56,741 nt of DNA from Stenotrophomonas sp. PS02289 (GTDB lineage: Bacteria > Pseudomonadota > Gammaproteobacteria > Xanthomonadales > Xanthomonadaceae), in the NCBI RefSeq assembly GCF_029960115.1, contig NZ_JASCOZ010000009.1:1-56741 (forward strand), in the 5' to 3' direction. This document shows positions 28,523 through 37,587 of this stretch, in pieces. Under the pieces are notes generated by a model. The model did not search any database, was not told the origin of the DNA, and saw only the letters and a list, made by a program, of their open reading frames with translations. Made by a program: the position numbers and the translations under genes. Numbering within the stretch: the first letter of the stretch is position 1; each line of letters begins with the position of its first letter.

Positions 28523-29177
28523 GACTGAGCACTCTCTCTCGTTGAGCGTTCATGTAACCCCCGATTTTGCGCAACGACCTCATCCCACCAAGAAGCTGGG
28601 TACGGCCATACACGGATGAGGAGCTTGCGGTGACGCTAGGACGTTGCCGAGCGCACGGGCATACGGCCGACCCGCCTGCCAGGCGAGCCAGGTGACCGGG
28701 CAAGCACAGGGCAACGCGCTGCGCCGTGGCGAACGTCATGCAGAGAAACTGGATTGCGATTCATGTGTAAACCCCACCTACCATCCACACGGGACGAGGC
28801 GATGCCTCGCTGAACCGACGGCTCCGCCTGCCCAAGGTGCTTACGCGCCATGGGGTGCAGGTATCGCGTCGAGTTTCCGGTCGAGGACTCGGGAGCGTGA
28901 ATCAGGCGCCCCCCCCGTTGAGTCGTCGACCGTTTTTCAATCTGAGCGTCAGTATGTACGCCCTGTCCCGTTAATTCGTCGTCAACATTTTCGTGCACGC
29001 ATGACGAAGTCGGCGCAGGCTGCCGTTACATCCACACATCGCTAACGCCAGTGCTGATGAGATTGCGCCAGGCCGCGATCCGGTTCTGTATCCGACGCGA
29101 CTGCATCACGGGGGTGATGTCGCCGATGACGCGGGATACGCGTGCCGGCGATCAACAGGCCGCACAGGAATATGCCG
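28523..29177. other. Divergent intergenic region of the Rhs island
   Basis: This 655-bp gap separates the minus-strand Rhs operon from plus-strand cassette D and must hold both promoters. Short open frames on both strands lack ribosome-binding sites and recognisable sequence. A run of eight C at about 28909-28916 is the only simple repeat. No convincing -35/-10 pair, tRNA or terminator was found. Confidence 0.5.
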
Positions 29178-30635
29178 ATGGTCGCGCAATCACACTTGCA
29201 GGCTGCGCCTGCGTTTCTTGCCTGCAGCTACCACTACGATGCCGAAGGTCTGCTGACACGACATGGCACTGCAGTCCATGTGATCGATCGCTTCTGGCGT
29301 GGAGACGAGGTCGCCAACGAACTGTACGCGTCGGCCAGCGGAAGCGCGCAGCTGACCTGGCTGCGTGCATTGGGCCAGCCGATTGTCGAGCAGGTCAGCG
29401 GGGCGGTCGCCCGCATGACCTTGCTGGCGACCGCGATCAGCGGTTCGGTAATGCTCGAAGCGGACACTGCCGTGCGGCAGGTTGCCTACGCGCCGTATGG
29501 CAGTCGTCCAGACGGTGAACAGGCCGTGGGGGCCGCAGAGGCCGAACCTGCGTTCAATGGCGAGCTACTGGACGTGGCCAGCGGCTGTTATCTGCTGGGT
29601 GCGGGCCACCATCGGCCTTACAGCCCGAGGCTGGGGATCTTCCTGGCTGCGGATGGACTCAGTCCGTTCGGGGCGGGTGGGCTGAATCCGTACGCCTACT
29701 GTGCCGGCGACCCGGTCAATCGCAGCGACCCCACCGGTCACTTCTGGAAGTGGATCGTGGCCGCCGTGGGACTCGCATTGGGTGCGGCTGCCGTGGTGGC
29801 CACGTTCGGTGCGGCCAGCGCGGCGGTGGGTGCGGTGGCCGCCGGCGGCATTACAGCGCTGACCAAATCGGGTGCTGCTGCCATCGCGATAACGACATTG
29901 GGTGTGGCAGGGGTCGGCGCGGAAGTGGGTGCGGTTGCAGCCGAAGTGGCAGGTGACACGAAGACAGCCGGGATTCTCGGCTGGGTGGGACTGGGGTTGG
30001 GACTGGGGCTGGGGATCGTGAGGTCGTCCCCCGCCATCGCAAAGGCAGCGACCAAAGGCGTGGCGAAATTTTCCAGATTCACCAAGCGTATCGCCACGAT
30101 AAGAAACCAAGGTCTGTCAGGACGAGGGGCGATATCTGCCAGCAAGAAGATGGCAGCCGCTCCCGTGGCGAGGACACTGGAGGTCGGCGATAGCGTTGCC
30201 ATCGGCAGTTCGCGACTGGATGTCGACGACTTCGTGCATGTTTTCCAGGGACATGGTGCCCCCTTTGCGACTGCCGCCGACGGCATCGTGGATGGCCGCG
30301 GGCTGGGCAGACAGATCCGGAATGCTGCGGGCACAAGCCCGCGGATAAGTCGCGTAGAGCTGCAATCCTGCTTTTCGGCAACAGGCGGGAAGTACGCATC
30401 GCAGGCGCAAAGCGTCGCCAACGAGTTGCAGGTGCCCACCAGCGGCTTCAAGGGAAAGATGCACGCGGGTAACCCTCTGCAGCGCAACCGTATCGCAGGC
30501 GAGCGCTACCTTTACCAGCCGCAACAGGGCCTTGCACGAATGCGTACGACAGCACTGAATGCCTCCCTGCACTACGTGGCGTCCGCGGCAGTACGTGTCC
30601 GCCGCCTCGCGCGCAAGGCAGTAGGCGTGCTCTGA
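29178..30635 (+). CDS. RHS-core effector cassette D with clan CD-like peptidase tail
   Basis: A 485-residue protein. ATG 29178 is chosen because AGGAA at 29166-29170 is well spaced; GTG 29142 and ATG 29172 are alternatives. It shares with cassettes A-C the final Rhs repeats, the core ending DPVNRSDPTGH and the hydrophobic Ala/Gly segment, here with a longer glycine run (LGLGLGLGIV). The tail from about residue 320 is unique. It has FVHVFQGHGAP with His359, and about 40 residues later RVELQSCFSATGG with Cys398. This His-Gly then Ser-Cys spacing is typical of caspase-like clan CD peptidases (C14, C80, CHAT types). It is on the opposite strand to the main operon with no Rhs shell of its own. Only 75 bp without a gene follow before tRNA-fMet copy 2. 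Confidence 0.78.
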   Translation: MVAQSHLQAAPAFLACSYHYDAEGLLTRHGTAVHVIDRFWRGDEVANELYASASGSAQLTWLRALGQPIVEQVSGAVARMTLLATAISGSVMLEADTAVRQVAYAPYGSRPDGEQAVGAAEAEPAFNGELLDVASGCYLLGAGHHRPYSPRLGIFLAADGLSPFGAGGLNPYAYCAGDPVNRSDPTGHFWKWIVAAVGLALGAAAVVATFGAASAAVGAVAAGGITALTKSGAAAIAITTLGVAGVGAEVGAVAAEVAGDTKTAGILGWVGLGLGLGLGIVRSSPAIAKAATKGVAKFSRFTKRIATIRNQGLSGRGAISASKKMAAAPVARTLEVGDSVAIGSSRLDVDDFVHVFQGHGAPFATAADGIVDGRGLGRQIRNAAGTSPRISRVELQSCFSATGGKYASQAQSVANELQVPTSGFKGKMHAGNPLQRNRIAGERYLYQPQQGLARMRTTALNASLHYVASAAVRVRRLARKAVGVL

Positions 30636-30645
30636 TCCCGGCAAC

Positions 30646-30675
30646 GAAAAAGGCGACCCCGTTTCCGGGATCGCC
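30646..30675 (-). terminator. Terminator downstream of tRNA-fMet copy 2
   Basis: On the minus strand GGCGATCCCGGAAACGGGGT continues to CGCC and TTTTT. It resembles the terminator of copy 1, so the duplication included this region. It may also end plus-strand transcripts of cassette D. Confidence 0.7.
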
Positions 30676-30710
30676 TCTTCGCACATTTCCCGGTTCGCAC
30701 CGGGTCAATA

Positions 30711-30787
30711 TGGTAGCGGGGGCAGGATTTGAACCTGCGACCTTCGGGTTATGAGCCCGACGAGCTGCCAGACTGCTCCACCCCGCA
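30711..30787 (-). tRNA. tRNA-fMet (CAT), copy 2
   Basis: All 77 bases match copy 1 at 17069-17145, including the initiator-type GGG/CCC anticodon stem and encoded CCA. It lies between nuoN and the Rhs island, in the same orientation as copy 1. The 5' flank differs from that of copy 1, while the 3' flank (terminator) is similar. Confidence 0.95.
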
Positions 30788-30891
30788 ACGGAAGTGATGA
30801 GCTGGAATCCAAGGATTCCCAAAGCAACGATCTTCTGGCAAAACCGCTGCAGCAACAACTCAGGAAACGAATATTACACGATTTGTGCAGT

Positions 30892-30921
30892 TTTGTATCG
30901 TTTTTTATGCGAGATGTGCAA
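30892..30921 (-). promoter_or_regulatory. Possible promoter for tRNA-fMet copy 2
   Basis: On the minus strand TTGCAC (30916-30921), 18 bp spacing and TACAAA (30892-30897) lie about 105 bp before the tRNA and overlap the 3' end of nuoN. Read-through from nuoN is an alternative. Confidence 0.35.
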
Positions 30922-32368
30922 AAGCCTGCTGGCACCAGACCATGATCGGGTTCCAGGCAAAGCCCAGGGCCAGCAGCGCCAGGGCGTTCACGCCCAGCAC
31001 CACGCCCAGCACGCGGTCGTTGTGGGCCGGCAGCGGCTCGCCCACCGGCTCATCGAAGTACATGACCTTGATGACACGCAGGTAGTAGAAGCAACCGACC
31101 ACGGCGCACAGCACACCCAGAATCGCCAGTTCCAGCATGCCGCCGTCAACCGCCGCGCCGAGCACGGCCAGCTTGGTCCAGAAGCCGAGGAACGGCGGGA
31201 TGCCGGCCATCGAGGCCATGATGCACAGGACCAGACCGGCCATCCACGGGTTGCGGGCGTTGAGGCCCTTGAAGTCTTCGATCTTCTCGGCCTCAAAGCC
31301 GTTGCGCGACAACGCGATGATCGCGCCGAAGCCGGCGGTCGACATGATCGCGTAGCTCAGGGCATAGAACAGCGCGGCAGAGTAACCACGCTCGCCGCCA
31401 CCAGCAATGCCCAGCAGCAGGAAGCCGATGTGGGACACGGTGGAATACGCCAGCATGCGCTTCAGATTGCTCTGCGCGATGGCCATCAGGTTGCCGATCA
31501 CCAGCGACAGCGCCGCCAGGCCACCAACCAGGTACTTCCACTCGGGCGACAGCGGACCCACGCCGACTTCCAGCAGGCGGTACGCCATGGCGAACGCAGC
31601 CAACTTCGGTGCCGAGCTGATGAACAGTGCGACCGGTGCCGGGGCACCCTGGTACACGTCCGGCAGCCACATGTGGAACGGTGCGGCACCCAGCTTGAAG
31701 GCGACACCGGCGATCATGAACACCACGCCGGTGAGCAGCAGCACGCGCTCTTCAGTGTGGGCGATCGAGTCGTGAATCACGTCCAGGTGCAGCGAGCCGG
31801 TGGCACCGTAGATCAGCGACATGCCGTACAGCAGCAGGCCCGACGCCAGCGAACCCAGCACGATGTACTTCATCGCCGCTTCGGTCGCCAGCTTGTTGTC
31901 TCGGTTGCTGGCAACCAGCGCGTACGAGCACAGCGCCAGCAGTTCCAGACCCAGGTAGACCATCAGCAGGCTGCCGGCCGAGACCAGGATCATCATGCCG
32001 GCGGTGGCGAACAGGATCAGCACCGGGATCTCGCCCTGGTACAGATCACGCTCGCGCAGGTAGCTCCAGCCGTAGATCAGGGTCAGGCCGCTGCACAGCA
32101 CGACCACGGTCTTCATGACGTCGGCGGCGGTGTCGCGAATGAACATGCCATGGAACACCTCGCCCTGCCCGCCCACGCCGGTAGCCAGCATGAACAGCAC
32201 CACGGCCAGTGCCGCGACCGAGAACAGGTGGGTCCAGATCTTCTTTTCCTTGCTGATGAACAGGTCAAGGATCATCAGCGCGAAGGCGCTGCCGATCAGC
32301 ACCAGCTCGGGAGCGAGCGGCGGCAGGTCAGCGGCGGTCAATGGCAACAGCGAAGAGGTGGTCATCAT
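30905..32368 (-). CDS. nuoN: NADH-quinone oxidoreductase subunit N
   Basis: A 487-residue antiporter-like membrane subunit of complex I, with about 14 hydrophobic helices. ATG 32368 is preferred over TTG 32371. It carries the conserved lysine-bearing helices and the KRMLAYSTVSHIGFLLLG motif. It is one of the three proton-pumping subunits (N, M, L) and the last gene of the nuo operon, 12 bp after nuoM. No clear terminator follows before tRNA-fMet copy 2. Confidence 0.96.
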   Translation of the reverse strand: MMTTSSLLPLTAADLPPLAPELVLIGSAFALMILDLFISKEKKIWTHLFSVAALAVVLFMLATGVGGQGEVFHGMFIRDTAADVMKTVVVLCSGLTLIYGWSYLRERDLYQGEIPVLILFATAGMMILVSAGSLLMVYLGLELLALCSYALVASNRDNKLATEAAMKYIVLGSLASGLLLYGMSLIYGATGSLHLDVIHDSIAHTEERVLLLTGVVFMIAGVAFKLGAAPFHMWLPDVYQGAPAPVALFISSAPKLAAFAMAYRLLEVGVGPLSPEWKYLVGGLAALSLVIGNLMAIAQSNLKRMLAYSTVSHIGFLLLGIAGGGERGYSAALFYALSYAIMSTAGFGAIIALSRNGFEAEKIEDFKGLNARNPWMAGLVLCIMASMAGIPPFLGFWTKLAVLGAAVDGGMLELAILGVLCAVVGCFYYLRVIKVMYFDEPVGEPLPAHNDRVLGVVLGVNALALLALGFAWNPIMVWCQQAFAHLA

Positions 32369-32380
32369 CAAATCCTGGAA

Positions 32381-33889
32381 TTACAGCAGCTTGCTGGATG
32401 CGATCTGCATCGCCAGCTTCGCGATCGAGGGCTCCATCAGGTCGGTCAGCGGCTTGGGATACAGACCCAGCGCCAGCGTACCCACGGCAAACACGCCCAG
32501 CACCAGCCATTCGCGGCCGTTGATGTCCTTCATCTCGGCCACGTGCGGGTTGGCCACTTCGCCGAAGAACACGCGCTTGTACAGCGACAGCGTGTAGGCA
32601 GCGGTGATCACCAGGGTGGTCGCCGCGCCCAGTGCCAGCCACGGATTACGCTGGAAGCTGGCCATGATGATCATGAACTCACCGACGAAACCGCTGGTAC
32701 CCGGCAGGCCAGCATTGGCCATGAAGAACAGCATGGCGAAGGTGGCGAACCACGGCATCACGTTGACCACGCCGCCGTAATCGGCGATGCGACGGGTGTG
32801 CATGCGGTCGTACAGCACGCCCACGCAGGAGAACATTGCGCCGGAGACGAAGCCGTGCGAGACCATCTGCACCATCGCACCCTGCAGGCCCAGACGGGCG
32901 GCGTCGGCATTGCCGGCGTCACGCACCAGCCACAGGGCAATGAAGGTGCCCAGGGTGACGAAACCCATGTGCGCGATCGAGGAATACGCGATCAGCTTCT
33001 TCATGTCGTCCTGGACCAGGGCGACCAGACCGACGTAGATCACCGCGATCAGCGACAGCGTGATGACCAGCCAGGCCCATTCCTGCGACGCGTCCGGGAC
33101 GATCGGCAGGTTGAAGCGCAGGAAGCCGTAACCGCCGATCTTCAGTGCGATCGCGGCCAGGATCACCGAACCGGCGGTCGGCGCTTCCACGTGGGCGTCC
33201 GGCAGCCAGGTGTGCACCGGGAACATCGGCACCTTGACCGCGAAGGCGATCAGGAAGGCGAAGAAGATCCAGGTCTGTTCCTTGGCGCTCAGCTGCACCT
33301 GGTACAGGTCGGCCAACTGGAAGCTGCCGCTCTTCAGGTACAGGTAGATCAACGCCACCAGCATCAGCACCGAGCCGAGGAAGGTGTACAGGAAGAACTT
33401 CAGTGCGGCATAGATGCGACGCGGACCACCCCAGACACCGATGATCAGGAACATCGGGATCAGCATGGCTTCGAAGAACACGTAGAACAGCATCGCGTCG
33501 GTGGCAGCGAAGATACCGACGGTGACGCCTTCCAGGATCAGGAAGGCCGCCACGTACTGGTTGACACGCTTGTCGATGGCGCTCCAGGCACCGATCAGGG
33601 CCAGCACCGAGACCAGGGTGGTCAACAGGATCAGCGCGATGGCGATACCGTCCACACCCAGGTTGTAGCCGATGTCATACGCCGGGATCCAGGCGCGGGT
33701 CTCGACGAACTGCAGTCCGTCGTTGCTGACGTCGTATCCGGTGTACAGGAACAGGCTGGCCGCGAAGGTCAGCACGGCGACGCCCAGCGAGGCCCAACGC
33801 GCAGTCTGGGCATCACGGATGGCAAGGATCAAGGCACCGCCGATGATCGGCAGCCAGATGAGAACACTGAGTAGAGGCCAGTTCGACAC
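32381..33889 (-). CDS. nuoM: NADH-quinone oxidoreductase subunit M
   Basis: A 502-residue antiporter-like subunit with a GTG start (MSNWPLLSVLIWLPIIGG) and about 14 helices. Conserved features are the HTWLPDAHVEAPTAGSVILA loop and KKLIAYSSIAHMGFVTLG. It forms a proton channel in the membrane arm of complex I. It follows nuoL with a 23-bp gap. Confidence 0.97.
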   Translation of the reverse strand: MSNWPLLSVLIWLPIIGGALILAIRDAQTARWASLGVAVLTFAASLFLYTGYDVSNDGLQFVETRAWIPAYDIGYNLGVDGIAIALILLTTLVSVLALIGAWSAIDKRVNQYVAAFLILEGVTVGIFAATDAMLFYVFFEAMLIPMFLIIGVWGGPRRIYAALKFFLYTFLGSVLMLVALIYLYLKSGSFQLADLYQVQLSAKEQTWIFFAFLIAFAVKVPMFPVHTWLPDAHVEAPTAGSVILAAIALKIGGYGFLRFNLPIVPDASQEWAWLVITLSLIAVIYVGLVALVQDDMKKLIAYSSIAHMGFVTLGTFIALWLVRDAGNADAARLGLQGAMVQMVSHGFVSGAMFSCVGVLYDRMHTRRIADYGGVVNVMPWFATFAMLFFMANAGLPGTSGFVGEFMIIMASFQRNPWLALGAATTLVITAAYTLSLYKRVFFGEVANPHVAEMKDINGREWLVLGVFAVGTLALGLYPKPLTDLMEPSIAKLAMQIASSKLL

Positions 33890-33912
33890 GTCTTCTTATT
33901 CCGTACAGGTCA

Positions 33913-36120
33913 TCAACGCAGGTAATGCATCAGCGCGCCCAGCAGGGCAATCAGGCCGATGATCATCGCGAAGGCGTAGTGATAGAGGAAACCGGATTGG
34001 GTGCGACGCAGCAGGTTGGCCGCCAGATCGATCAGGCGTGCCGAACCGTTGACCACCACACCATCGACCAGATTCGTGTCGATCGCGCGGGAAACCTTGC
34101 CCAGCTTGACGCCGCCACCGGCGAAACCGCCGATCCACAGCTTGTCGAAGCCGTACTTGTTTTCCAGCACCGAGACCAGCGGGGCGAAGGTCTTGCGGGC
34201 CTTCGTCGCCAGTTCCGGCTTCCACAGGTAGAACAGCACCGCCAGCAGGAAGCCCGCCACGGTCAGGAAGAAGGCCGGAGCCATCATGCCGTGCAGGGCG
34301 AACGCGACCGGACCATGGAACTCTTCGGCCAACGCGCCAATGGTGTTGCGGGCCGGATCGTAGAAATCAACGATGCCGGTGAAGAACGCATGGACCTGGC
34401 CCGGAACCGCGTGCTCGGCGTGGTGGCCGGCCCAGTCGGTGCCGTACAGCATCGGACCGATGCTGAAGAAACCGATCAGGATCGACGGGATCGCCAGCAG
34501 GATCAGCGGCAGGGTCACCACCCACGGGGTTTCGTGCGGCTCATGCGGACCGTGGCCATGGCCGTGGTCATCATGCGCATCACCGTGGTGAGCGTCGCCA
34601 TGATGGGCATCGGCGTGATGCGCATCGGCAGCGTGGTGATCGTCATGGCCGTGACCATGGTCGTCATGTGCGTCGCGGAAGCGTTCCTTGCCATGGAAGG
34701 TCAGGAACAGCAGGCGGAAGCTGTAGAAGCTGGTGACGATGACGCCACCCAGCACGGCCCAGTAGCCATAGGTCGCCACCCAGCTCGAGGACATGTGAGC
34801 GTGATGCTCGGCCGCCTCGATGATGGTGTCCTTGGAGTAGAAGCCGGAGAAGAACGGCGTACCGACCAGGGCCAGGGTACCGATCCACATGGTGATGAAG
34901 GTGATCGGCATGTACTTGCGCAGGCCGCCCATCTTGCGCATGTCCTGCTCGTGGTGCATGGCGATGATCACCGAACCCGCGCCGAGGAACAGCAGTGCCT
35001 TGAAGAAGGCGTGGGTCATCAGGTGGAACACGGCGGCCGAGTAAGCCGACACGCCCAGCGCCACGGTCATGTAGCCCAGCTGCGACAGCGTGGAGTACGC
35101 AACGACGCGCTTGATGTCGTTCTGCACGATGCCGATCAGGCCGGTGAAGAACGCGGTGGTGGCACCGATGAACAGCACGAAGTTCAGCGCGGTCTGCGAC
35201 AGCTCGAACAGCGGCGACATGCGGGTGACCATGAAGATACCCGCGGTGACCATGGTCGCAGCGTGGATCAGGGCCGAGATCGGGGTCGGGCCTTCCATCG
35301 AGTCCGGCAGCCACACGTGCAGCGGGACCTGGGCCGACTTGCCCATGGCACCAATGAACAGGCAGATGCAGATGATGGTGGCGATCGACCAGATCACCGG
35401 CTCCGAAAGCACTTCGATCGAGGTCAGGCCGAACAGGTTGATCGTGCCCGACCACACCTGCAGCTGGGCTTCCGGGTGGTTCAGGATCGGCGCATTGGCG
35501 AACACGGTGGCGTAATCGAGGGTGCCGAACACCCACAGCACGCCGGCGATGCCGAGGATGAAGCCGAAGTCACCGACACGGTTGACCAGGAAGGCCTTCA
35601 TGTTGGCGAAGATCGCGGTCGGACGCTTGAACCAGAAGCCGATCAGCAGGTACGACACCAGGCCCACCGCTTCCCAGCCGAAGAACAGCTGCAGGAAGTT
35701 GTTGCTCATCACCAGGGTGAGCATCGAGAAGGTGAACAGCGAGATGTAGCTGAAGAAGCGCTGGTAGCCCGGGTCTTCTTCCATGTAGCCGATGGTGTAG
35801 ATGTGGACCAGCAGCGACACGAAGGTCACCACCACCATCATCATCGCGGTCAGCTTGTCGATCATGAAACCGACATGCGCCGAGTACTGGCCGACTTCAA
35901 AGAAGGTGTAGACGTTCTGGTTGAACGGCTGCGCGCCGCCCCAGAGCAGCTGGTAGAACACGTAGCTGGACAGCGCACAGCTGACCGCGACACCGAGGAT
36001 GGTGACGGCCTGTGCGCCGAAGCGGCCTACCTGACGACCGAACAGGCCGGCGATGATGCTGCCGAACAGCGGTGCAAGCACCACTGCGATCAACAGACTC
36101 TTGGAGAGAGTAATTTCCAT
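33913..36120 (-). CDS. nuoL: NADH-quinone oxidoreductase subunit L, with His/Asp-rich insert
   Basis: A 735-residue distal antiporter-like subunit, longer than the ~610-residue E. coli protein. Conserved motifs include VPLHVWLPDSMEGPTPISAL and KRVVAYSTLSQLGYM. The C-terminal part includes the long lateral helix. At about residues 479-524 there is a striking run of repeated His, Asp, Gly and Ala (DDHGHGHDDHH, AHHGDAHHGDAHDDHGHGHG), which lies in a soluble loop between helices. Such a stretch could bind divalent metal, but that is a guess. Neighbours are nuoK and nuoM. Confidence 0.97.
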   Translation of the reverse strand: MEITLSKSLLIAVVLAPLFGSIIAGLFGRQVGRFGAQAVTILGVAVSCALSSYVFYQLLWGGAQPFNQNVYTFFEVGQYSAHVGFMIDKLTAMMMVVVTFVSLLVHIYTIGYMEEDPGYQRFFSYISLFTFSMLTLVMSNNFLQLFFGWEAVGLVSYLLIGFWFKRPTAIFANMKAFLVNRVGDFGFILGIAGVLWVFGTLDYATVFANAPILNHPEAQLQVWSGTINLFGLTSIEVLSEPVIWSIATIICICLFIGAMGKSAQVPLHVWLPDSMEGPTPISALIHAATMVTAGIFMVTRMSPLFELSQTALNFVLFIGATTAFFTGLIGIVQNDIKRVVAYSTLSQLGYMTVALGVSAYSAAVFHLMTHAFFKALLFLGAGSVIIAMHHEQDMRKMGGLRKYMPITFITMWIGTLALVGTPFFSGFYSKDTIIEAAEHHAHMSSSWVATYGYWAVLGGVIVTSFYSFRLLFLTFHGKERFRDAHDDHGHGHDDHHAADAHHADAHHGDAHHGDAHDDHGHGHGPHEPHETPWVVTLPLILLAIPSILIGFFSIGPMLYGTDWAGHHAEHAVPGQVHAFFTGIVDFYDPARNTIGALAEEFHGPVAFALHGMMAPAFFLTVAGFLLAVLFYLWKPELATKARKTFAPLVSVLENKYGFDKLWIGGFAGGGVKLGKVSRAIDTNLVDGVVVNGSARLIDLAANLLRRTQSGFLYHYAFAMIIGLIALLGALMHYLR

Positions 36121-36127
36121 CTACGGA

Positions 36128-36433
36128 TCAGCCCTTCAGCGAATCGACTTCGCCGACATTGATGGTGCGGCGGGTACGGAACAGGGTTACCAGGATCGCC
36201 AGACCGATCGCCGCTTCTGCTGCGGCAACGGTGAGGATGAAGAAGACGAACAGCTGGCCAGCCGTGTCGCCCAGTTCACGCGAGAACCCGACAAAATTGA
36301 TGTTGACCGACAGCAGCATCAACTCGATCGACATCAACAGCACGATGATGTTCTTTCGATTGAGGAAGATGCCGGCAAGGCTGATGCAGAACAGCAGCGC
36401 GCCCAGCGCCAGAAGATGACCCAGAGTGATCAC
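36128..36433 (-). CDS. nuoK: NADH-quinone oxidoreductase subunit K
   Basis: A 101-residue protein with three transmembrane helices and a GTG start that overlaps the nuoJ stop (GTGA). The conserved membrane glutamate lies in [19 protein letters not shown]. It is part of the proton path next to NuoJ and NuoA. Size is normal. Confidence 0.96.
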   Translation of the reverse strand: MITLGHLLALGALLFCISLAGIFLNRKNIIVLLMSIELMLLSVNINFVGFSRELGDTAGQLFVFFILTVAAAEAAIGLAILVTLFRTRRTINVGEVDSLKG

Positions 36434-37089
36434 GGAGCAGTCTCCTCGTTGCTGGAGGGCTTGGTCAGGGTGTGGACCACCGGCTTTTCGGCGTCCATCT
36501 TGACCACGCGCAGGCGGTCAGCGCCCTTGACCATGGTCTGGTCGGTCGGGTTCTGGGTCTTCAGACCCTCACGGCGACGCAGGGTCAGCATGACGGCGGC
36601 AACCACGGCCACGGTCAGGATGACGGCGGCGAACTCGAACGGCAGCAGGTATTCGGTGAACAGGCTGCGGGCCAGCCAGGTGATGTTGGAGCTGTCAGCG
36701 GCCAGCGCGGCAGCGTTGTCGGCCGGGAACGGGTTGACCGCCCTGCCCTTCACGCCGATCAGCACCAGCATCTGCACCAGCATGGTGATGGCGACCACCA
36801 GCCCGATCGGCAGGTAACGCACCCAGCCCTCGCGCAGGTTGTTGTCGTCGATGTCGAGCATCATCACCACGAACAGGAACAGCACCATCACGGCACCGAC
36901 GTAGACCAGCACCAGGGCGACGCCCAGGAACTCGGCCCCGACCAGCAGCCACACGCAGGCGACCGAGAAGAAGGTCAGGATCAGGCACAGCACGGCGTAG
37001 ACCGGATTGCGCACGCTGATCACCGCCGCAGCGGAGATGCCCGCCACGATGGAGAAGACCCAGAAACTGATATTTACCCAATCCATCAT
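36430..37089 (-). CDS. nuoJ: NADH-quinone oxidoreductase subunit J
   Basis: A 219-residue protein with five helices. It has the conserved [20 protein letters not shown] helix containing the pi-bulge tyrosine region. A hydrophilic tail of about 45 residues, rich in Lys/Thr/Pro, ends the protein. It begins 6 bp after nuoI and overlaps nuoK by 4 bp. Confidence 0.96.
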   Translation of the reverse strand: MMDWVNISFWVFSIVAGISAAAVISVRNPVYAVLCLILTFFSVACVWLLVGAEFLGVALVLVYVGAVMVLFLFVVMMLDIDDNNLREGWVRYLPIGLVVAITMLVQMLVLIGVKGRAVNPFPADNAAALAADSSNITWLARSLFTEYLLPFEFAAVILTVAVVAAVMLTLRRREGLKTQNPTDQTMVKGADRLRVVKMDAEKPVVHTLTKPSSNEETAP

Positions 37090-37095
37090 GCGACC

Positions 37096-37584
37096 TCAGC
37101 GGAAAGCGGCATCGGCGGCGCGACGCTCGGCGATTTCGGCTTCAAGCCGATCACCGATGGCCAGCAGCTGCGGCTTGGTAACGATGTTTTCGCCACGGTT
37201 CTCGAAGTGGTACTCAAGAATGTGGGTCTCGACGATGGAGTCCACCGGGCAGCTTTCCTCGCAGAAGCCGCAGAAGATGCACTTGAACAGATCGATGTCG
37301 TAGCGGGTGGTACGGCGGGTGCCGTCTTCACGCTTGGCCGAGTCGATGGTGATCGCCAGCGCCGGGCACACCGCTTCGCACAGCTTGCAGGCGATGCAGC
37401 GCTCTTCGCCGTTGGGATAACGGCGCAGCGCGTGCAGACCACGGAAGCGCGGCGACTGCGGGAACTTCTCCATCGGGTACATCAGCGTGTACTTCGGCTT
37501 GAAGGTGTACTTCAGCGTCAGCCACAGACCGCCGAGCAGTTCGAGCAGGAGCAGGCTTTTGAAGTAATGGGTAATTCTGTTCAT
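37096..37584 (-). CDS. nuoI: NADH-quinone oxidoreductase subunit I (two 4Fe-4S clusters)
   Basis: A 162-residue ferredoxin-like subunit. It has two classic cluster motifs, [12 protein letters not shown] and [12 protein letters not shown], that pass electrons through clusters N6a and N6b. ATG 37584 is chosen over GTG 37587. The stop of nuoH (TAA) is only 3 bases upstream. Length is normal. Confidence 0.97.
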   Translation of the reverse strand: MNRITHYFKSLLLLELLGGLWLTLKYTFKPKYTLMYPMEKFPQSPRFRGLHALRRYPNGEERCIACKLCEAVCPALAITIDSAKREDGTRRTTRYDIDLFKCIFCGFCEESCPVDSIVETHILEYHFENRGENIVTKPQLLAIGDRLEAEIAERRAADAAFR

Positions 37585-37587
37585 CAC

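Noticed and set aside
17069..30787. T6SS-linked Rhs with PAAR/VgrG delivery
   Set aside because: No PAAR motif, VgrG, Hcp, EagR-type chaperone or other T6SS gene is seen in the window.
30794..33874. 1026-codon plus-strand open frame antisense to nuoN and nuoM
   Set aside because: Composition is His/Gln/Arg/Asp-rich, typical of the complement of membrane-protein codons; nuoN and nuoM are certain.
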